A stretch of 64,000 nucleotides of DNA. It comes from Saprospiraceae bacterium. GTDB taxonomy: Bacteria; Bacteroidota; Bacteroidia; Chitinophagales; Saprospiraceae. Shown piece after piece: positions 23,928 to 33,714 of this stretch. The stretch's first letter is position 1. The number at the start of each line of letters is the position of its first letter. The notes under the pieces are model-generated. The model saw nothing but the letters and a program-made list of their open reading frames with translations, was not told where the DNA came from and ran no database searches. The stretch covers positions 1 through 64,000 of the forward strand of contig JAHDCU010000008.1 in assembly GCA_020629715.1 (NCBI GenBank). The letters are read 5' to 3'. The position numbers and the translations under genes were made by a program.

Positions 23928-24440
23928 TTACATGTTTTGTGAAATCCAAATATCAGCTTTATCTTCTGGCATTAAATTCTCATTAAAAAATTCAATGATA
24001 TTTGTCGCAATAAAAGTCTTATCGTTCTCGAATTCATTGCTGTCTCTAGGGTCAAAATAAAATACTTGATTAAGATTATTTTCATTAGTTCCAAGAAATA
24101 TTTTACCCTGTCCAACAGTATCCCCAATTGGTAAGTAATTATTCAGAACCGTGCTTTTATTCAATATTTCAAACTCTCGATAAAATTTTAATCTTGAGGA
24201 TAAATATTTTAATGGAATTATTTCTGAAAACTCTATCAATGGAATTGTTCCGTCTATTGTAATATAATAACATTGCTTTGGTTTCAATCCATTGCAGTTA
24301 ATTACTATATTTTTATAATCCAAGGGTAAGGTAATCTGAATTTGCTTTTCAAATTCAATTAAATCTTTAGAAGTGACATTTTCTTCTGATGCGAATACTT
24401 CAATCTTGATGTTAGACTTTATTTCCTTTAACGTGAACAT
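23928..24440 (-). CDS. SMI1/KNR4 (SUKH) family protein
   Basis: A 170-aa soluble protein with the SUKH pattern: the N-terminal segment SKDLIEFEKQIQITLPLDYK, then NGLKP, LIEFSEI, a middle YLPIGDTVGQGKIFLGT and FYFDPRD, and a C-terminal helix IIEFFNENL. SUKH proteins are often immunity proteins against polymorphic or contact-dependent toxins, though many are orphans. No toxin gene is nearby, so it could be an orphan immunity gene. It lies just outside the attR boundary, between two tRNA remnants and the ArsR gene, which suggests it arrived with an earlier element. Confidence 0.8.
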   Translation of the reverse strand: MFTLKEIKSNIKIEVFASEENVTSKDLIEFEKQIQITLPLDYKNIVINCNGLKPKQCYYITIDGTIPLIEFSEIIPLKYLSSRLKFYREFEILNKSTVLNNYLPIGDTVGQGKIFLGTNENNLNQVFYFDPRDSNEFENDKTFIATNIIEFFNENLMPEDKADIWISQNM

Positions 24441-24654
24441 TTATATAGATAATTTTAGACTTCGTGAGGAGAAATAACTTAAAAGTTTTTTGAGAACAAA
24501 TAAAAGCTTTTCAAATACAACAAATTATAATACGTAAACAATATGTTTATAGTTTAAAACAAATTAACTTTTTTCATAATATTTCTTTGTAGTGCCAAAT
24601 TTGTTTCTGATATTTGATCTCAAGGTCGCAATAAATACAGAAACTACACATTCA

Positions 24655-24978
24655 ATGAGAAAGACTAAGGTTACTTTCGATAGTCAGAAGCTTCATGTTT
24701 CTACTGAACTAATGAGGGCTTTGGCTCACCCACTTAGGCTCAAAATCCTTGAGTTTATCGATACCCATGGTACAATCAATGTCAATAAAATATACAATAC
24801 GTTACGTATAGAACAGAGCATAACTTCTCAACACCTCAAAATATTAAGGTTGTCAGGAGTGGTGAATGCGCAAAAGGACGGCAAGTATATGCATTATAAT
24901 ATCAATTATACTATCGTAGAACGTGCTCAGAAAGCTGTATCCAAGTTTTTGGCTTCAGAAAAATTATCTGAGGCATAA
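24655..24978 (+). CDS. ArsR-type winged-helix transcriptional regulator
   Basis: A 107-aa protein from the ATG at 24655 (the frame opens at a GTG at 24592, but the extra 21 residues do not fit the family). The winged helix is typical: LMRALAHPLRLKILEFI, then NVNKIYNTLRIEQSITSQHLKILRLSGVV in the recognition region (motif core QSITSQHLKILR) and DGKYMHYNIN in the wing. The Cys motif ELCVCD of metal sensors is absent, so it probably does not sense arsenic or zinc through that site. Its last about 50 bp overlap the convergent O-antigen ligase-like gene. It is divergent from the SUKH gene. Confidence 0.85.
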   Translation: MRKTKVTFDSQKLHVSTELMRALAHPLRLKILEFIDTHGTINVNKIYNTLRIEQSITSQHLKILRLSGVVNAQKDGKYMHYNINYTIVERAQKAVSKFLASEKLSEA

Positions 24979-26237
24979 TCAGAGTTTTTAGGCATCAGAA
25001 TTATTAGTGATACGGCAATAACGTATAAATATGAGCCTACAGATCGCTCTATGGTATTATTGACTAGAAATGAAATAGCAAATACCATTATTACAGATAC
25101 TAGATATTCTGTATGTGAGTTTCTGAACATATACTTTAAAGGATAAAAAAATCCAATCATAAATATGAATAACCCACAAATTCCAAAGCTTACAAGACAA
25201 AATAGATATTGATTGTGAGGCAGTTTGGCCTCTTGTGCCTGTCTACTCCAGTTGGATAAATAATAATCTTCAATCCTGTTTTTAGTACTTCCTACACCTA
25301 CTCCCAGCCAAGGATTTTCTTGCCATACATGTATACCAGCTATGAGGCTGTTTATTCTTTCACTATCAGAATAAGAATATCCACCACTTTCCTTATATCG
25401 ATCGATATCCCATTTCATATAGGATATCCGCCTCTGCAAGCTTGGGCTTAACTGATAGCATATAACTGCAACTATAACGAGTGAGCCAACAGTCATAAGA
25501 GCTTTTTTAATATTCTTGTTTTTCCAAAGCTTGTAAACAATAAGAATCAAGAAACTTGCATAAAATACGACGATTCCGGATCGTACAGCCAGTAGATGAA
25601 TAAAAAATACAAGGTAGATAAGGACTAAGCTTAGCCCAATTTTATAGTTTTTTTGAATGGCAGAGCTATTATAATGTACCCAAGTTATTAGAGCAGCTAT
25701 AGCTATATAGAGGCTATAAATAATATGATTGAAAGGTGTATCGAGTGGTATGCCTTTGCCTAGTAATTCTATTTTTGTAGACATATCTGAGAAAAACCCC
25801 CAAAGGATGGGAATGCTACTTGCTAGACAAAGACCTACAAATGCGTAACTGTATATTATTGAAGATTTTAATAAATTTTTATGCCGACTGTAAATGTAAA
25901 TTGCCAGAGGAAAAAGGAAAAAGATCAATTTGGATTTAGAAAACCTCCACCATTCTGAATGATCATCAGATATCAACCCGCTGGAGAGGTAAAGTATAGG
26001 GATCAAGCTCAAGCTGAGTAGTCTACGATCATTAAAAAATGACAGAATATCCTCTTTGAGTGATTTGGCTTTAATAGAATATATAACTGCTACAATCGGA
26101 ATCAATCCCGCAGAAATAGACATGATAAAACGAGAGTAAAATAAGCCGATCAATAATAAAAGCATAGCCGCGTCAAAAACGGAGATCGAAAATCTATTTT
26201 TCCAGTTAGATAGGTTCATTCTGTGGCTTAAACGCAA
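24927..26237 (-). CDS. O-antigen ligase/polymerase-like membrane protein
   Basis: A 436-aa protein with about ten to twelve membrane segments and one large extracytoplasmic loop (about 240-330) holding WQENPWLGVGVGSTKNRI, which matches the Wzy_C-type region of O-antigen ligases and polymerases. The core WNPWLGVG-like segment and the following HNQYLFCLVSFGICGL are characteristic. It likely joins or extends surface polysaccharide. No other polysaccharide genes are adjacent. It is divergent from pheS and convergent with the ArsR gene, whose 3' end it overlaps by about 50 bp. Confidence 0.8.
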   Translation of the reverse strand: MRLSHRMNLSNWKNRFSISVFDAAMLLLLIGLFYSRFIMSISAGLIPIVAVIYSIKAKSLKEDILSFFNDRRLLSLSLIPILYLSSGLISDDHSEWWRFSKSKLIFFLFPLAIYIYSRHKNLLKSSIIYSYAFVGLCLASSIPILWGFFSDMSTKIELLGKGIPLDTPFNHIIYSLYIAIAALITWVHYNSSAIQKNYKIGLSLVLIYLVFFIHLLAVRSGIVVFYASFLILIVYKLWKNKNIKKALMTVGSLVIVAVICYQLSPSLQRRISYMKWDIDRYKESGGYSYSDSERINSLIAGIHVWQENPWLGVGVGSTKNRIEDYYLSNWSRQAQEAKLPHNQYLFCLVSFGICGLFIFMIGFFYPLKYMFRNSHTEYLVSVIMVFAISFLVNNTIERSVGSYLYVIAVSLIILMPKNSDYASDNFSEAKNLDTAF

Positions 26238-26304
26238 AGCATAGATAATAATTTCTTTTTACTTCGAGTAAAGGACTATTTTTACGTTAAATACATTGTA
26301 GAGA

Positions 26305-27333
26305 ATGGAGGTATTCAGCCAGATAGAAGAATTAAAGAAAGAAATAGGATCTTCCCAAATAGATTCTAATGAAGCATTGGAGCAATTTAGAATACGATTT
26401 CTGGGTTCTAAAAATATCATAAAACCTATTTTTTCTAAAATTAAAGAAGTACCCAACGAAAGAAAGAAAGAATTTGGTTTATCAGTCAATGAACTCAAAC
26501 AAATAGCACAACAAAAATTTGATGATTTGCAGCAAGGATTGGCAAGTCATGCTGAGCAGACCGAGGCTTCCAAGATTGATATGAGTCTTCCTGTTAATGA
26601 TGGATTAGGAGCTAGACATCCTATAGCTGTGGTCATGAGTAGATTGATTCAGATTTTTGAACGTATAGGTTTTGCGGTGGAAGAGGAGCGAGAGATAGAG
26701 GATGATTGGCACAATTTTACAGCCATGAATACCCCAGATGATCATCCAGCAAGAGACATGCAGGATACTTTCTACCTTATGAATTCTACAGAACGATTGT
26801 TGAGAACACATACCTCATCTGTACAATCGAGAGTCATGACAAGGCAAGAACCTCCAATAAGAATCATTGCCCCCGGTCGTGTATACAGGAATGAAACGAT
26901 TAGTGCAAGATCGCATTGCCAGTTTCATCAAGTGGAAGGATTATACATTGATGAAAATGTATCATTTGCTGATATGAAGCAGACACTGCTATACTTCGCG
27001 AAAGAAATGTACGGTGCAGATACAAAAATAAGACTTCGACCTAGCTATTTTCCCTTTACCGAGCCTAGTGCGGAGATGGATGTATGGATGGGTACAGAAA
27101 CTGACGTAGCCAAAAGACTTACCAAGGGAACAGGATGGCTAGAAGTACTAGGTTGCGGTATGGTAGACCCAAATGTACTAGAGAACTGTAATATAGATTC
27201 TAAAAAATATAGTGGATTTGCCTTTGGGATCGGTATCGAAAGGTCTGCAATGCAGAAATATGATATCAGTGATATCAGAATGTTTTTTGAAAATGATATC
27301 AGATTTTTAGAGCAATTCAAGTCTGTTATTTAG
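26305..27333 (+). CDS. pheS: Phenylalanine-tRNA ligase alpha subunit
   Basis: A 342-aa class II aminoacyl-tRNA synthetase subunit that charges tRNA-Phe with the beta subunit. The N-terminal coiled coil (about 1-85) contacts tRNA. The catalytic domain shows GLGARHPI, the motif 2 region RTHTSSVQSR and IAPGRVYRNE, FHQVEGLYID, and motif 3 FAFGIGIERSAMQKYDISDI. The length is normal. It starts 68 bp from the divergent O-antigen ligase-like gene and is followed 14 bp later by hisS, a gene order suggesting one transcript. pheT is not in the window. Confidence 0.97.
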   Translation: MEVFSQIEELKKEIGSSQIDSNEALEQFRIRFLGSKNIIKPIFSKIKEVPNERKKEFGLSVNELKQIAQQKFDDLQQGLASHAEQTEASKIDMSLPVNDGLGARHPIAVVMSRLIQIFERIGFAVEEEREIEDDWHNFTAMNTPDDHPARDMQDTFYLMNSTERLLRTHTSSVQSRVMTRQEPPIRIIAPGRVYRNETISARSHCQFHQVEGLYIDENVSFADMKQTLLYFAKEMYGADTKIRLRPSYFPFTEPSAEMDVWMGTETDVAKRLTKGTGWLEVLGCGMVDPNVLENCNIDSKKYSGFAFGIGIERSAMQKYDISDIRMFFENDIRFLEQFKSVI

Positions 27334-27347
27334 ATAGAAATATTCTT

Positions 27348-28685
27348 ATGAAACCAAGTATTCCAAAGGGTACCAGAGACTTTTTACCTCAAGAGGTAAG
27401 AAGACGAAAGTTTATATTTACTACGATAGAGAGGGTTTTTAAAAAATACGGTTTTGCAGCAATTGAAACTCCTACCATGGAGGCGCTAGAAACGCTAACT
27501 GGTAAGTATGGGGAGGAAGGTGACCGTCTTTTGTTTAAGGTTTTGAATAATGGCGACTATCTTGCTAAAGCTAATCCAGCAGCACTCGAAAGTAAAGATA
27601 GTAAAGCTCTTACATCAAGCATTTCAAAACGTGGACTACGTTATGACTTAACAGTGCCTTTTGCCAGGTTTGTTGTGATGCATCAAAATGAACTCAACTT
27701 TCCTTTTAAAAGATATCAGATACAGCCTGTATGGAGGGCAGATCGTCCCCAGAAGGGTAGGTACCAAGAGTTTTATCAATGCGATGCTGATGTAGTAGGT
27801 AGCAAATCGCTGATGCTAGAGGCAGAATTGTTGATGATTTATCATGAGGTTTTTAAGGCATTGAAGCTCAATGTCGATATCCAGATCAATAACCGAAAAG
27901 TATTGAATGGAATTGCCATAGAGGCTGGTGTCGGTGATAAGTTTGTGGAGATGACTACTGCCATCGATAAAATGGATAAAATAGGAGTCGATGGGGTCAG
28001 AAAGGAACTTGATAAAACGGGTATCAAAGGTGAACAGATTGACTCGATTCTTAATCTATTATCACACGAGCGAGTGGCTGATCTAAAAGCTAAATTGACC
28101 AACAATATTGGTTTAGCTGGAATAAAAGAACTCGAAGACTGTTTTTCATATCTACCCGAGGAGATCGATGATGTAAGATTCACTCCTACATTGGCAAGAG
28201 GCCTCAACTACTATACTGGTTGTATTATGGAGGTAAAAGCCAAAGATATACAAATGGGTAGTATAGGTGGTGGTGGCCGATACGATGATCTGACCAGTGT
28301 TTTTGGTATGAAAGATATGAGTGGAGTGGGCATTAGCTTCGGAGCGGCACGTATATATGATGTCATGCGAGATCTAGAGCTTTTTTCTGACGATGTGGAT
28401 AAAGACTTAGATATATTACTATTGGCTATGGATGATGATAGTCATCGATATGCATTCAAATTACTTACACAGCTCCGAAAGGAAGGTTTTGCAGCAGAGC
28501 TTTATCCTGAACCTGCTAAAATGAAAAAGCAGATGAAATATGCCAATGGTAGAGCTGTACCATTTGTTATACTTATAGGATCGGAGGAGTGTAATACTGG
28601 TTTGCTTTCTTTTAAAAATATGCAATCGGGACAGCAAGACAAGCTAAATATCTCTGAAATCATAAAAAAACTCCATACTACATAA
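27348..28685 (+). CDS. hisS: Histidine-tRNA ligase
   Basis: A 445-aa class II synthetase. Motif 1 lies at the N-terminus (IPKGTRDFLP), motif 2 near YQIQPVWRADRPQKGRYQEF, the HisA motif at RGLNYYTG, and motif 3 at GGGGRYDDL with GVGISFGAARIYDV. The anticodon-binding domain follows (about 345-445). It is preceded by pheS with 14 bp between them. The middle insert is longer than in E. coli HisS, as is common in Bacteroidota. Confidence 0.97.
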   Translation: MKPSIPKGTRDFLPQEVRRRKFIFTTIERVFKKYGFAAIETPTMEALETLTGKYGEEGDRLLFKVLNNGDYLAKANPAALESKDSKALTSSISKRGLRYDLTVPFARFVVMHQNELNFPFKRYQIQPVWRADRPQKGRYQEFYQCDADVVGSKSLMLEAELLMIYHEVFKALKLNVDIQINNRKVLNGIAIEAGVGDKFVEMTTAIDKMDKIGVDGVRKELDKTGIKGEQIDSILNLLSHERVADLKAKLTNNIGLAGIKELEDCFSYLPEEIDDVRFTPTLARGLNYYTGCIMEVKAKDIQMGSIGGGGRYDDLTSVFGMKDMSGVGISFGAARIYDVMRDLELFSDDVDKDLDILLLAMDDDSHRYAFKLLTQLRKEGFAAELYPEPAKMKKQMKYANGRAVPFVILIGSEECNTGLLSFKNMQSGQQDKLNISEIIKKLHTT

Positions 28686-28850
28686 GCTTTTAGCCTTTTT
28701 TACTGTTTACTATACATTCCTCTAAGCATAAGCTTCTAACTATTTATTGATATACGATCAAAAGTCTGAACCTATAAGTTGGTACGGTATTTGACGTATT
28801 AAATAAATTGCTAATGTGTAATTTAATAATTCTCTTTGTAGGGAATTATG

Positions 28851-28858
28851 TATATTTG
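28851..28858 (+). promoter_or_regulatory. Bacteroidota-type -7 promoter box before the transglycosylase gene
   Basis: TATATTTG followed by CGCCC matches the TAnnTTTG -7 element of Bacteroidota promoters. No convincing -33 TTTG at the right spacing is seen. It lies about 125 bp before the start at 28981 in an otherwise gene-free 295-bp gap. Confidence 0.5.
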
Positions 28859-28980
28859 CGCCCTCTTAGTACATATATGTAAATTGGCATATATGTAAGT
28901 AAGTGATATTCTGTTATAATCTAACCAAGTAGAATATCTAATTACTAGAGGGATCTCTAAGAAACCAATTGATTTAATTA

Positions 28981-30225
28981 TTGACCATGAACAAAATAAA
29001 AGTTTTTGCGAATGCAAAAACCCTTATAGCAATGTGCCTATTTCTGGCCTTGAGTGTAACGGGTTTCACAGCAGAAGTAAGCAAAGATTTGGATCTTGAA
29101 TGGAACAACAGGATTAACAATATTTCTACTCAAGTAGATATGCGTTATACACCAGTTGTCAAAAAACAAATCCAAATGTATACCGAGCGTTACCGAAAAG
29201 GTAGTGAGCGCTTATTAGGAAGAGTTTCTGTCTATTTTCCCATTTTTGAAAATGAATTAAGGTCTCGTCAGCTACCTGATGAGCTCAAGTATTTATCTGT
29301 TATAGAGAGCTCTTTAAATACCAATGCTCGCTCTTACATAGGAGCTACTGGCCTTTGGCAGTTTATGAAGGGTACTGGAAAGATGTATGGATTGACCATT
29401 AATTCAACAATAGACGAAAGAAGGGATCCATTTAGATCTACAGCGGCGGCACTTGACTACTTGTCAGATCTATATGATCAGTTTGGTGATTGGACACTTG
29501 CACTTGCTGCATATAATTGTGGTCCAGGTAATGTCAGAAAAGCGATTCGTAGGTCTGGCGGGCTAAAAGATTATTGGAGTATTCGAAAATTCCTACCTAA
29601 GGAGACTCAGAAATATATACCAAAATTTATTGCCGCGACTTACCTCATGAATTACTATCACGATCATGATTTGATTCCTGAGCTACCAGAGGACTATTTG
29701 AGAATCACTGCAACAGCAGAAGTAGATGAAAAAATTACATTTAAAAATCTCAGTGCGGAGACAGGTATTGATTTAGATATTATAAAAGCACTTAATCCTG
29801 CCTATAGGAAGAGTTATATTCCTGATACAAAAAAGAGTTGTACTCTTACCTTGCCAGAAGCGTCTATGTTTAGATACCTTCAGGCTAAAGAAGGAGATTT
29901 TAGATTATTATATTCTTCAGCACTAGGTTTTGACAAACGTTCTTCACAATATGCACTCAGAAATATAGAAACAATACCTGTACTCAATTCAGCTTCACTA
30001 TTAGGTGAGTATGCTGCTAAGTCATTCTCGATAATGGCAAAAAATGATGAATGGCAGTATAGTGCAGATAAGTATCTTTATCATAGAATCAATAGAAGAG
30101 AATCACTTATTACCATAGCAGAGCAGTATGAAGGAGTTGATTTTGCTACACTACTTCGTATAAACGATATCTCTCTTGCTGATCTTCCTGAAGTCGGAGA
30201 GGTTATTAAGGTGAAGGAATTATAA
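28981..30225 (+). CDS. MltD-like membrane-bound lytic transglycosylase with LysM
   Basis: A 414-aa exported peptidoglycan-cleaving enzyme. A signal segment at about 8-32 (LIAMCLFLALSVTGFTAEVS) precedes an SLT domain with the catalytic Glu in VIESSLNTNA, then GATGLWQFM, and LALAAYNCGPGNV. The C-terminus (about 355-414) carries a LysM-like repeat (RESLITIAEQYEGVDFATLL), and another region about 240-300 reads as a second LysM. This is the normal Bacteroidota architecture. It ends just before a strong terminator (30258-30287) and stands alone on its strand. Confidence 0.92.
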   Translation: MTMNKIKVFANAKTLIAMCLFLALSVTGFTAEVSKDLDLEWNNRINNISTQVDMRYTPVVKKQIQMYTERYRKGSERLLGRVSVYFPIFENELRSRQLPDELKYLSVIESSLNTNARSYIGATGLWQFMKGTGKMYGLTINSTIDERRDPFRSTAAALDYLSDLYDQFGDWTLALAAYNCGPGNVRKAIRRSGGLKDYWSIRKFLPKETQKYIPKFIAATYLMNYYHDHDLIPELPEDYLRITATAEVDEKITFKNLSAETGIDLDIIKALNPAYRKSYIPDTKKSCTLTLPEASMFRYLQAKEGDFRLLYSSALGFDKRSSQYALRNIETIPVLNSASLLGEYAAKSFSIMAKNDEWQYSADKYLYHRINRRESLITIAEQYEGVDFATLLRINDISLADLPEVGEVIKVKEL

Positions 30226-30257
30226 TAGGCTTTGAAAAAAGTATGCTATAAAAAAAC

Positions 30258-30290
30258 AAGGGCTACTCAGATTTCTGAGTAGCCCTTTCT
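30258..30290. terminator. Rho-independent terminator after the transglycosylase gene
   Basis: A perfect 13-bp stem AAGGGCTACTCAG/CTGAGTAGCCCTT with loop ATTT, followed on the plus strand by TCT and AT-rich DNA and preceded by a run of A. It can serve both the plus-strand transglycosylase gene and the minus-strand Hsp20 gene. Confidence 0.9.
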
Positions 30291-30339
30291 AATTAATCCA
30301 ATTCCCAAATTCAATTCTTATCTCATCTACTTTAGCAGA

Positions 30340-30765
30340 TTATTTTATTTCTATTTGTTGTGTTATCTTCTGTGCCTCTTTCATTTTCATGATCTTGATT
30401 TCTAGTATGCCGTCTTCATATTTGGCATGAATATCTTCGGTGTTTGCCGTTTTAGGCAGTTGATATTTTCTGCTAAAAGATGAATAATCATATTCTCGAG
30501 ATTTGAATATAACTTCTTTAGTTTCATCAGATTCTGCTTTTTTACTAGTGACCGTGAGGTGTCTGTTTTCAACGGTAATGCTGAAGCGATCCTTGCTTAG
30601 CCCAGGTGCAGCCAGTTGTATGATATATGCATTTTCATCTTCCTTGATATTAGTTGCGGGCGATGTTTTGGTATAGGCTATCGATTGTAGCCGTGGTAGG
30701 CCCTCAGAGATTAATTCATTCAAAATAGATGAAAATGGGTGGTTGTTATGCAATAATGTATTCAT
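30340..30765 (-). CDS. Small heat shock protein (Hsp20/alpha-crystallin)
   Basis: A 141-aa chaperone. After a short N-terminal arm comes the alpha-crystallin domain (about 38-130): TNIKEDENAYIIQLAAPGL at its start, then LTVTSKK and the closing motif AKYEDGILEIKI. The terminal QQIEIK resembles the usual I-x-I/V tail. It holds unfolding proteins in the cytoplasm. It lies 33 bp downstream of a second Hsp20 gene, so the two are probably heat-shock co-regulated. Confidence 0.92.
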   Translation of the reverse strand: MNTLLHNNHPFSSILNELISEGLPRLQSIAYTKTSPATNIKEDENAYIIQLAAPGLSKDRFSITVENRHLTVTSKKAESDETKEVIFKSREYDYSSFSRKYQLPKTANTEDIHAKYEDGILEIKIMKMKEAQKITQQIEIK

Positions 30766-30798
30766 GATTAAAAGTTTTAGTTAGGGTTAAGGTGTTGC

Positions 30799-31116
30799 TT
30801 AAACAATTTCTATAGTACGTGGCAGAGCAGCCTCTTTGATCTTAAGATCTATGCTCAAAATTCCGTTTTGAAGAGTAGCAGAAATATGATCTTTATCGAT
30901 AATCTCTCCGAGCTTAAAACGCTTTAGAAAAGGAGATTTTAGAGAGCTTTGGGTATTGTCTTCTCCGCTTACATGATCTTCGATAACTAGAAAATGACCA
31001 TCGATATTCATGCTTATCTCTTCTTTGCCGTATCCAGGTATTGCAACTTCTATATTGTATCCGTTTTCAATCTTTGATACGGTGGAATGAGGTGTTTTTT
31101 TCATTTTAGTATTCAT
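30799..31116 (-). CDS. Second small heat shock protein (Hsp20)
   Basis: An Hsp20-type chaperone with 105 aa from the ATG at 31116; the frame extends to an ATG at 31197 giving 132 aa, but the added basic segment is not typical. The domain runs from HSTVSKIENGYNIEVAIPG through HFLVIEDH to NGILSIDLKI and the tail RTIEIV. It lacks the long N-terminal arm of its neighbour and so may form different oligomers. It is the upstream gene of the pair; its promoter should lie in the gap that contains the long palindrome. Confidence 0.85.
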   Translation of the reverse strand: MNTKMKKTPHSTVSKIENGYNIEVAIPGYGKEEISMNIDGHFLVIEDHVSGEDNTQSSLKSPFLKRFKLGEIIDKDHISATLQNGILSIDLKIKEAALPRTIEIV

Positions 31117-31443
31117 GGTTCTGTATTTATTTTGGTTAGGTAAAAAATCAATTTTTCTAAATCTTTTGTTTTGTGATGTTGCTGTATTGCAATTCATGTT
31201 TTAGTTTTTTAGTTACGCTTCCTATAGATCAAATGCCATTCCATCGAATATTTTATGCAGAAATGTCTATAAAGCCCAAAACAATATGACAAAAAGACAT
31301 CTTTATACGCTTTATTGCGACAAAAAGACATATTAGGTTGATTCGCCCCTTACATGTAGTTATGATTTTGGAATCAAAAGTTACCTAGTCTACTGACTAG
31401 ATTTTATCAGTATTGAGTTAGGTTAGCTTTTATGCTACAACCT

Positions 31444-31602
31444 GCATTATGCATTAGAAAATCTATTACGATCATAAATTGCTGCAAATCAGAAGCTTCG
31501 CCAAAATATCTTCTCTAACCATAGCGGTGCTATGATTTTCGAATATAAGTTGCTGATTTATTGCACTTTTAGCTCTCACTACGAAGTTCTAACGCATAAT
31601 GC
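31444..31602. repeat. Long imperfect palindrome (MITE/REP-like element)
   Basis: GCATTATGCATTAGAA (31444-31459) is the inverted repeat of TTCTAACGCATAATGC (31587-31602) with one mismatch. Inside lies a second imperfect arm pair (around 31480-31500 and 31546-31566) and in the centre CATAGC-GGT-GCTATG (31520-31534). All three share a centre near 31524, so the whole 159-bp stretch can fold as one long hairpin. It lies between the Hsp20 genes and the ftsH terminator. No gene is seen in it. Confidence 0.75.
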
Positions 31603-31652
31603 GAGATCAAATAATGAAATGACTATACCATATGTCAAGTTGCACTATGGGC

Positions 31653-31689
31653 AAAAAAATAAGGATACCTTAGGTAGATATCCTTATTT
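31653..31689 (-). terminator. ftsH terminator
   Basis: AAATAAGGATA (31657-31667) pairs with TATCCTTATTT (31679-31689); read on the minus strand the hairpin is followed by a run of seven T (complement of 31653-31659). It lies just downstream of the ftsH stop. Confidence 0.9.
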
Positions 31690-31716
31690 GACTTCTGTTA
31701 TTTAAGCTTGATTTTC

Positions 31717-33657
31717 TTACTCTTCTTCCTGCTGTAAACGTTGTATAGCTTGGTCTTTATTTTCAGAAGGACGATGACCTATAAGTTTTTCAAGGTCTGA
31801 CTTTAGTATGACTTCCTTATCCAATAAAGCTTCGGCAAGTACATTGAGTTCATTACGTTTTTCACTGAGCAGTTGTTGTGCTCTTTCGTATTGTACATCA
31901 ATCATTTGACGTACTTCGGCATCGATCATTCGTGCAGTCTCGTCGCTATACGGTTTATTAAATTGATCTTGTTGCATTCCATAAAAAGATACATTCCCAA
32001 CTTTTTCATTCATACCGTATATACTTACCATACCATAAGCCATTTTGGTAACCTGGTCTAGATCGCTTTGCGCTCCCGTAGATATCTTGTTAAAAACTAT
32101 TTTCTCAGCAGCTCTTCCGCCTAAAGTCATACACATTCTATCGAGTAACTGCTCGGTTCTGGTGATATATTCTTCTTTGGGTAGATATTGCGCATAACCT
32201 AGGGTACCAATTCCTCTTGGTACAATAGTTACTTTTACGAGAGGCGATGCATGTTCTAAAAACCAACCACATATGGCATGTCCTGCTTCATGATATGCAA
32301 TGATTTCTTTTTCTTTTGGAGAGATAAGTTTATTCTTTTTTTCTAATCCTCCAATGACTCTATCTAGCGCATAGTTGAAGTCATCCATATCTATGGATTT
32401 CTTATTTCTACGAGCAGCTACCAGTGCTGCTTCGTTGCAAACATTGGCGATTTCTGCACCTGCAAATCCAGGTGTCATTTCTGCTAGATTATAAGCATTG
32501 ACGGTATCTCCTATTTTAATGTTTTTAAGGTGTACCTTAAAAATAGCTTCTCTACCTGAGAGGTCGGGTCTATCTATACCTATCTGTCTATCGAATCTAC
32601 CTGGTCTCAAAAGTGCATTATCTAGTACATCAGGTCTATTTGTGGCAGCCATTAGTATAACACCTTTATCTGTGCTAAAGCCATCCATCTCTACTAGAAG
32701 TTGATTGAGTGTATTTTCTCTTTCATCGTTCCCTCCTTGCATGGCATTCTTGCCTCTAGCTCGTCCTATTGCATCGATCTCATCAATAAATACAATACAG
32801 GGAGCTTTTTCCCTTGCTTGCTTAAAGAGGTCTCTCACTCTAGATGCTCCTACACCGACAAACATTTCTACAAAGTCAGATCCAGATATTGAAAAGAAAG
32901 GCACTCCTGCCTCACCAGCTACGGCTTTTGCTAGTAGGGTTTTACCGGTACCTGGAGGGCCTACTAGAAGGACTCCTTTAGGTATTTTACCTCCTAATGA
33001 AGTATATTTTTTGGGTTGTTTGAGGAAGTCTACGACTTCCATGACTTCTTCTTTAGCTTCATCAAGACCCGCTACATCTTGAAATGTAACCGTGACTTTG
33101 GAGTTATTGTCAAACAGAGTAGCTTTAGACTTGCCAATGCTAAATATCTGTCCTCCAGGACCTCCAGCTCCTCCGCTCACCCGACGCATAATAAAAATCC
33201 AAATCCCTATCAAAAGTACAAATGGTAATATCCAACTCAATAGGGGGCCGATAATATTAGTTTTTGTTTTGTACCGAGGATCTACTTTAATACCTTTTTC
33301 TTGAAGTTCGGCTACTTTTTTATCGAATGTAGCTACATCACCTACTTCAAAATAATAATCAGGGATCCGAGTACTTCCAAATTTAGAAACTTCGATATGA
33401 TCATGCTGACCGTTGTCAAATGCGCTAGGGTCGATATAAATATCTACTTTACTAGAATTTATGACTTCGATTTTTTCGATGTCACCAGTTTTTGCAAGTT
33501 CCTCAAATTGTACTAAACTGATCTCCTTTGAATGGTTATTCAAAAAGATCATACCATTGACAACAAAAAGCGCTAAAATGATCAATCCGTATATCCAATA
33601 CGAGCTAAGGTTAGACTTTTTTGGCCCAGGTTTATTTTTATTTTTATCGTCACTCAT
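31717..33657 (-). CDS. ftsH: ATP-dependent zinc metalloprotease FtsH
   Basis: A 646-aa membrane-anchored AAA+ protease that degrades misassembled membrane and short-lived proteins. Membrane segments lie at about 21-40 and 136-157 around a periplasmic domain. Walker A is GPPGTGKT (233-240), Walker B VFIDEID (about 289-295), the SRH region RPGRFDRQI, and the zinc site HEAGH (456-460) with the third ligand in the region around GGRAAEKI. The length is normal. It is followed upstream by rsfS on the same strand (57 bp gap), the usual Bacteroidota order, and ends at a clear terminator. Confidence 0.98.
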   Translation of the reverse strand: MSDDKNKNKPGPKKSNLSSYWIYGLIILALFVVNGMIFLNNHSKEISLVQFEELAKTGDIEKIEVINSSKVDIYIDPSAFDNGQHDHIEVSKFGSTRIPDYYFEVGDVATFDKKVAELQEKGIKVDPRYKTKTNIIGPLLSWILPFVLLIGIWIFIMRRVSGGAGGPGGQIFSIGKSKATLFDNNSKVTVTFQDVAGLDEAKEEVMEVVDFLKQPKKYTSLGGKIPKGVLLVGPPGTGKTLLAKAVAGEAGVPFFSISGSDFVEMFVGVGASRVRDLFKQAREKAPCIVFIDEIDAIGRARGKNAMQGGNDERENTLNQLLVEMDGFSTDKGVILMAATNRPDVLDNALLRPGRFDRQIGIDRPDLSGREAIFKVHLKNIKIGDTVNAYNLAEMTPGFAGAEIANVCNEAALVAARRNKKSIDMDDFNYALDRVIGGLEKKNKLISPKEKEIIAYHEAGHAICGWFLEHASPLVKVTIVPRGIGTLGYAQYLPKEEYITRTEQLLDRMCMTLGGRAAEKIVFNKISTGAQSDLDQVTKMAYGMVSIYGMNEKVGNVSFYGMQQDQFNKPYSDETARMIDAEVRQMIDVQYERAQQLLSEKRNELNVLAEALLDKEVILKSDLEKLIGHRPSENKDQAIQRLQQEEE

Positions 33658-33714
33658 GACTTATTCTTCTTCTATTGATTTTAATTAACGGTATTTTGCG
33701 ATTATCGTTTATTA

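Noticed and set aside
32498-33688. Plus-strand ORFs opposite ftsH
   Set aside because: All are shadows of the well-supported ftsH gene.
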